From: Methanobacteriota archaeon
GTDB taxonomy: Archaea > Thermoplasmatota > Thermoplasmata > RBG-16-68-12
Direction of reading: 5' to 3'
DNA: 7,958 bases
Assembly: GCA_005879015.1 (NCBI GenBank)
Contig: VBMC01000106.1
Location: 1-7,958 of the forward strand
In this document: positions 1-5,203 of the stretch, one piece after another
Layout of the letters: every line of letters starts with the position of its first letter
Position numbering within the stretch: position 1 is the first letter of the stretch
Position numbers and translations under genes: made by a program
Notes under the pieces: generated by a model
Seen by the model: the letters and a program-made list of their open reading frames with translations, nothing else
The model's database searches: none
Told to the model about the DNA's origin: nothing

Positions 1-3000
1 GGACGGATGCACGCTCTTGCTCGAGCCGGCTTTCGTTGGATCTGAGGGTTTCCTCCATCTCAACGATCCGGCTCTCCCGCTCCGACAGGTCCCGTGCCTT
101 GGCCTCCAGGTCCTGGGCATTCCTCTGAAGATCGGCGTCCATCTGATGGATTCGCTGGGTTTGAGCCACCCGATCCTTCTCCAGCTCGGTGCGTCGCGCT
201 CCGATCTCCGTCTCGAGAGCGTTCAAGGCATCCGTCCGCTTCGAGAGTTCCGTCGCATGGCGTGCGATTTCTTCCCTGAGGCTCCGTTCTCTCGAATCGA
301 TTTCGAGGGCTCGCTGCTCGAGTTCGCTCTTCAAGCGTTCCGCTTCTTCCTTCAACAACGAGGCGGACCGGGACGCTTCCTGGGCGGCTTTCTCGCGGCG
401 CGTGACTTCCTCTTCGTTCTGCGCGACCCACTCGACATCCGTGTGAACCTTTTCCTCCTGGTCCTTCACATCGATCTCGCGGCGCTCGAGGCGCATCACG
501 CGGGCCGCCCACGCTTCGCGCTGGGAGACGCTCTCCTGTTCGAACGTTTCCCGCTGCTCCTTGAGTAACGCCTGCTGGGATTCGAGGGTCGCCTGCCAGG
601 TCCGGAGTTCCTCCGCGCGCGTGGCCTCCGTCTCCCGGAACCGGGTCGCCTTCCCGTCGAGATCCTGAGCGAGGTTCGCCAATTCTTGGCTCTTCGCCTC
701 GAGTTCCCTTCGGACTTTGTCCATCTTTTCGCTCTCGATCTCCAACGATTCCTCGCGCGAGGCCAAGTCGGTCAGCCGTCGGGCATTGTCTTCTGCCTGC
801 GCCCGGATCGCCTCTTCTTTCTCTGCCAGGGACTGTTCTCTCGCCTCGACCTCGATTTCGCGGGACAGGATCGCTTGGTTCTTTTCGTTCCGGTTGGCCT
901 CGTACAATTCCTTGTCCTGCGCGATTCGAAGTTGATGCTCACCGATTTCCTTCGCCTGTGCGTCGAGGTCCCCCCGGCGGCGGCGGAGTTCGTCTTCGTA
1001 TTGGGCCGTCCGGTCTTGGAACTCCCGTCTCTCGGAGTCGTATGCCCCGCGGGCCTCTTCGAGCACGACCCGATCTTCCTTCAATGCGGTCTCCCGGGCC
1101 TCGAGGTCCCGGGTCCGGTCCGAGACCTCCTGGAGCGCGGCCTCGGCGCGTGTCCTCTCTTGCCGGGCCACTTCCTCGGCTTCATGGATTTTGCTTTCGC
1201 GGGTCGCGAGCTCGGCCTCGGAGGGCGCCAGGCGCGCTTCTCGGGCGGTGAGTTCCTCCGTCTTCGCCGCGGCAGCTGCCTCCACTGCCTCGGCATGTGC
1301 GACCCGTGTGTCGACAGAGCCTTTGAATTCCAACAGTTCTTTCTGATCGATCTCGAACTGAGCCCGACTCTGTGCGAGATCCTCGAGGTCCTTACGTGCG
1401 GCGGCCTCTCGAGTTTCCAACGCTTGGCCCTGAATCCGGATTCCGTCGGCCTCGGCCATGAGACGTTGCCGTTCGGAGGCGAGCCTTTCCTCTTCCTTCC
1501 CGATGCCCTGCTCGCGCTCGTTCAGTTGCGACTCAATCGTTCCAACCGCCGTCTCGCGTGCGTTGATCCCGTTCGTTTTCTCGACCAACTCGCTCTCGCC
1601 GGCTTGGACCTGCCCGATCCGCGTGTCGAGATCCGTACGGAGGGCCTCGGTCTGTCTTGCGAGATCATCGATGGCCCTTCGGTCGTCCGCGACCTGGAGC
1701 TCGCGGCTCTTGAGGTCTCCTTCCTTCGCATCGATCGCCGCCTGGTCGGACGCAAGCCGGCTCCGCTCCTCCTCGATCCGATGGTGCATCGCGTCCAGTT
1801 CGCCGGTTCGCGTCTCGATCACGACCTTACGTTCCTCGAGTCCTTTCGCTTGGGCCCCCAGCTCCGTTTCCTGGAGACGGGCTTCTTCGAGTCGCTGCTT
1901 GACCGCGTCTTCGAACTTGTCCTGGATCTGGACCAGCATTTCGCGGGCAAACTCCACGTGCTCGAGGGTGACCGGGCCGTAGGCGAGGAGGACGACCCCA
2001 AGTGCGTCACCACGGACCGTCTGGCCGTGGTACTTAGTGACCTTGATCGGTTTCTCGACCGCATCGAGGACGCCCGCCTGTACCGCTTGGTCATACGTGA
2101 CCTGGCACGACGGGTCCAGGGTGAATTCCCTGAGCATTTTTCCGCGTTCGTCCACAAGGAAGGCCTTTGCGGGCCTCCAGCGCTGTCGTTGCGCGAACAT
2201 AGCTACACCCAAGAAGATTCCGGGAAGGATCAGGAACATGTACGGCGTCTGCCACCAGCCCGGACCGGGCGGTGGGATGACGACCGGCACCTGCACGGTC
2301 ACCCGCATGTTGGGGTCCGAGCCGAGCATCGTGAAGACGACCTGGCCGGCGCCGTCGATCGTGCCGGCCACGAGGGGCGATCCGTCTTTCGTCACCGCGA
2401 ATGGGAGTCGGGCGGTATTGCCCCCGATCGTCCAAGTGATGGTCTGCGTCGTTTCGCTGGAGGAATGCGTCCATGCGTACGACGCTCCCATGGTCCACTC
2501 GCTGAACGCGGTGATCGTAATGAGCGCGATCCCGTCGCTGTTCGTGACGGTCAGGTTTGAGACGCTCACCGAACCGTCCGCAATCGTCCCGTTCACGGAG
2601 AGGCGGTCGAATGTGATTCCATAGCCCGTCTTGGTGAGCGTGCTCGACGCGGCTATGGTCAGGTTCGCCGCGGTGACATTCGATGTGAGGGCGACAGTCC
2701 CTGCAATCGTGAGCGTCGCGAAGGACTGGGTCGCGCCCATCGCGATGGCTTGGCTCGTGCCGGTGAAGGTTACCGAGGAACCGGTGGACGTAAACGTGGT
2801 CACAGACGACGAATCCCACGATCCCGCGATGGCGATCGAAGCCAAGTCGAAGACCAGGATTGCCGAACCTGTGGACGTCACGCTGCCGTTGAAGGTGACC
2901 GTGGTACCGGTCAGGCTCAGCGCGCCCGACCACGTCACGTTTGAGGAGAAGGTCGTGCTTACGCCCGGGACTACCGTGAGACTGAAGATCGGCTGCGTGA

Positions 3001-5203
3001 TTCGGATGGAGCCGCCGGACGCGTTGACGACGAGGGTCGAAGTCCCTGCGGTGAAGGCTCCCGCCGAAGTATCGATCGACCGGATCGTGATGGTGCTGTT
3101 ACCCGCCGTCAGCGCGCCACCACCGGCGACGAGTAAGCTCGCTCCTCCCGTGATGTCGTTCCCGGACGTGGTCAGGGTCCCACTGATGGAAAGATTCGCT
3201 TCCACATCCGTCGCATTGTTCTGCGTGACGGTTCCGGAAACGGTCAGGTTGTGGAACCCGTTCGAAGCGTCCCGGGTCCTAAGGGTTTTGGCGGCACCGG
3301 ACAGGGTCACGGTGCTCGAGCCCTTCGTGAATGTCGCGCCGACCCCGGACGTGTCCCAGTTACCGCTGACAGTCCAGGCTCCGCTGGTCAGCGTGATGGT
3401 TCCCGAGGTGCTGCCCTTCACCGTCACGTCCGCGGCGGAAACGGTCGAGGCGTTGGCGACGAGGATTCCCGAATCATCGACGGCGATGGACCCTCCCGTC
3501 AAGGAGAGGTTCGCGGTGGCCAGCGTGGTCGTCGATCCCGCCCCATCCTGAATGGTGAGGAGGTTGCTCCACCGAAGACCGTTAGTGGCCATGGAGAAAG
3601 TGACGGCGCCGCTGCCCGCGGCGGACCGGAATGTGATCGAATAGAACTCCCTGCCCGCGAGGGCGGCGAAGGTCATCGTTTGCGATGAAGTCGAATCGAA
3701 GACGACCGTCCCCGTCCCGGCGGCCCAGTTCGGGGAGGTGCTGTTGTTCGTCCACGACCCGCCGAATGTCCACGTCGCGCTGCCCATCTTGAGGTACGCG
3801 GCCGCGCTGGAAATGGACGTGTTTCCCGCGATGGTCACCACGGATGGAGCCCCGGACCCATCGAGGACGGCGGATCCGGAGAGAGTCAACCCGCCCGTCG
3901 CGGTCAGCCCAGATCCCGCGGACGCCCCGATCGTCAGCGTTCCCGCGGCGTGGGTGATCGCACCGCTGACAACGAAGTCGAATACGCCGATGACGACGGT
4001 CCCGGCCCATCCCGTCGTGTTGAAGGAGGACATCGCCGCATTCAGATCGACCGTGACCATCCCGCCTCCGGAGTTCGCGTCGAAGAACACCGGGTTGGAG
4101 GCGTTCGGCATAGAGCACCCGTTCACGCCGCCGGAGGAGGAAGACCAGTGTGTTGTTTGGGACCAGCTGCCTGTGCCGCCGATCCAGTATCGGTTGCCCA
4201 CTCCACAGGGAGCGGACAGGATAACGTCCACGACCGGGTCCGAGCCGAGCATGGCGAAGACGACCTGACCGGACCCGTTCACGATGCCGTTTGTGAACGC
4301 CGCGGCGTCCTTCATCACGTTGAATCGATAGCCGACCGTGTTCCCTCCAATCGTGAAGGTGATCGTCGAGGTCCCCACGGTGGAGGAGTCGGTCCAAGTG
4401 TATTGGCTGTCGACGGTCCACGTTGTGAACACGGTGATTGTCGTGAGGTTCGTCGCGTCGCTGTTCGTGACGGAGAAGTTGCCGACGCTAATCGCGCCGT
4501 CCGCGATGCTTCCGGACCCGATCTCGGTGAGGCCATTGAATGTGATGCTCTGGCCCGTCTTCGTGAGGACCGCCCCGTTGTTCACGGTGAGGATGCCAGC
4601 AGCCGTCACTGGCGACGTGATGGAGATTGTCCCGCCAATCACGAGGCTGTAGAACATCTGCCCGGTTGCCAGCGTAAGGGTGGTCGACGCCCCCGTCAAC
4701 GTCACCGTGGACGTTCCTGCAATCAACGAGGAACCGAGACCCGATGTGTCCCAGTTGCCACTGACGGTCCACGATCCGCTCGTCAGGGTGATGGTTCCGG
4801 ACGTACCCCCGATCATCGTGACGTTCGAGACCGCCGTCGTCGACGCGTTTGCAACTAGGAGGCCGGCATCGCCGATCATGAGGGCTCCGCCGGTCAAAGC
4901 AAGATCGTTCGTCGTGAGGGTGGTCGTACCGCTTCCCCCTTGGATGCTGAGGGTTCCGGCCCAGCGGATTCCGTTCGCCGCCATCGTGAAGGTCACGGTC
5001 GACGCCCCCGAATTGAACATGACGTTGCCGCCGAATTCAGGGGTCTGGTTGGCGAAGGTCATCGTCTGTGAGGACGACGCGTTGAAGGTGATCGAGGCCG
5101 CAAAACTCCACGAGGCCGAGGTGGACACGTTCGTCCATGCGCCCGAGATCGTCCACACGCCCGCGCCCGTCGACGTGATGTAACCCGCGGGGTTGTTGAC
5201 ATC
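1..5203 (-). CDS. giant beta-repeat/transmembrane/coiled-coil protein, C-terminal part (continuation after frameshift; 3' end outside window)
   Basis: I read every triplet from 5203 to 2 in this frame and found no stop. The frame opens after an upstream TGA at 5249-5251. It continues the same beta-repeat style as the upstream segment (NWDTSG at residues 1068 and 1533, MAANGIRWAGTL near 4967), then carries a Cys/Trp domain, two Ig-like modules, a Pro-rich linker, one membrane helix (residues 1905-1922), a 93-residue alpha/beta domain (1931-2023) and a coiled coil from 2024 to 2652 that runs off the window. In-frame GTG codons at 5158 and 5128 could be called as starts. They lie mid-repeat with no signal peptide, so I do not treat this as a separate gene. 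Predicted topology is N-terminus outside, C-terminus inside. Function is unknown; linking the cell surface to something intracellular is inference. Confidence 0.85.
2..1888 (-). other. long charged coiled coil (continues beyond window)
   Basis: Residues 2024-2652, at least 629 residues. Nearly every position is Glu, Arg, Ala, Leu, Gln, Asp or Lys; there is no cysteine, very few aromatics and one visible proline (near 1237). A loose repeat of the type L-x-x-RE-x-x-L recurs: AREQSLAEKEE, SREESLEIESEK, SRERSLREE, ARETALKEDR and ARETAVGTIES. Such composition gives an extended alpha-helical rod, about 0.15 nm per residue and so on the order of 90 nm for the visible part if unbroken. A rod may dimerise or bind filaments; the partner is unknown. 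The low-complexity antisense strand produces long open frames on the plus strand that are not genes. Confidence 0.9.
1889..2167 (-). other. cytosolic alpha/beta domain (possibly profilin/Roadblock-like)
   Basis: Residues 1931-2023, just inside the membrane. The visible order is strand (AFLVDERGKML), strand (REFTL), helix (YDQAVQAGVLDAVEK), strand (IKVTKYHG), strand (ALGVVLLAYG) and helix (EHVEFAREMLVQIQDKFEDA). The order beta-beta-alpha-beta-beta-alpha, a FLxDExGxML hairpin and a closing amphipathic helix recall the profilin-like folds of Roadblock and longin domains, which act as dimerisation or regulatory platforms. This assignment is by pattern only. The single cysteine inside the cell is at codon 2105. 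The last helix runs straight into the coiled coil. Confidence 0.5.
2192..2287 (-). other. Pro-rich linker and single transmembrane helix
   Basis: Residues about 1891-1904 form a linker with VIPPPGPGWWQT. Residues 1905-1922, PYMFLILPGIFLGVAMFA (codons 2245 down to 2192), are uncharged and hydrophobic, long enough for one membrane pass. The next residues are QRQRWRPAK, a basic stretch that by the positive-inside rule places the C-terminal side in the cytoplasm. The Trp pair at the outer end fits a membrane interface. No sortase motif, beta-barrel or PGF-type sorting signal is seen. Confidence 0.9.
2312..2638 (-). other. Ig/Fn3-like module, copy 2 (membrane-proximal)
   Basis: Residues 1774-1882. 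It starts LTKTGYGITFDRL, passes through LTVTNSDG, SEWTMGASYAWTHSS and TITWTIGGNTARLPFAV, and ends GAGQVVFTMLGSDP. It lies immediately before the Pro-rich linker and membrane helix, so it closes the extracellular part. Copy 1, in contrast, is followed by a Cys/Trp domain. Confidence 0.65.
3998..4210 (-). other. Cys/Trp domain 2 (C-x29-C)
   Basis: Residues about 1250-1320. It reads CGVGNRYWIGGTGSWSQ, then THWSSSSGG and GCSMPNASNP, then VFFDANSGG and FNTTGWAGT. It aligns with domain 1 from the CGV start to the GF/GW-x-GT end. Only the first and last cysteines are kept (codons 4205 and 4115), as expected for one disulfide. It follows directly after an Ig-like module ending in LGSDP, the same order that the remnant before domain 1 suggests. 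It is likely a structural block that restarts the strand array. Confidence 0.6.
4235..4567 (-). other. Ig/Fn3-like module, copy 1 (TIGGN...MLGSDP)
   Basis: Residues 1131-1241. It starts LTKTGQSITFNGL, passes through SVTNSD, TTWTVDSQYTWTDSS and TITFTIGGNTVGYRF, and ends GSGQVVFAMLGSDP. It is homologous to copy 2 at 2312-2638, with the same motif order and only a two-residue length difference. Aromatic core strands followed by a DG- or NG-type turn and a GQVVF strand suggest a beta-sandwich. No named family is assigned. Confidence 0.65.

Noticed and set aside
686..2560. 624-codon open frame on the plus strand
   Set aside because: It is in codon register with the coiled-coil gene on the other strand. 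Its Leu/Phe/Arg-rich product is what antisense of GAG, CTC, CGG and GCC codons gives, with no domain or start context.
5037..5203. Natural C-terminus of a separate upstream gene ending at TGA 5037
   Set aside because: The last 56 or so residues lose the repeat style and resemble the out-of-frame shadow, while the neighbouring frame continues the repeats without a plausible start or signal peptide.
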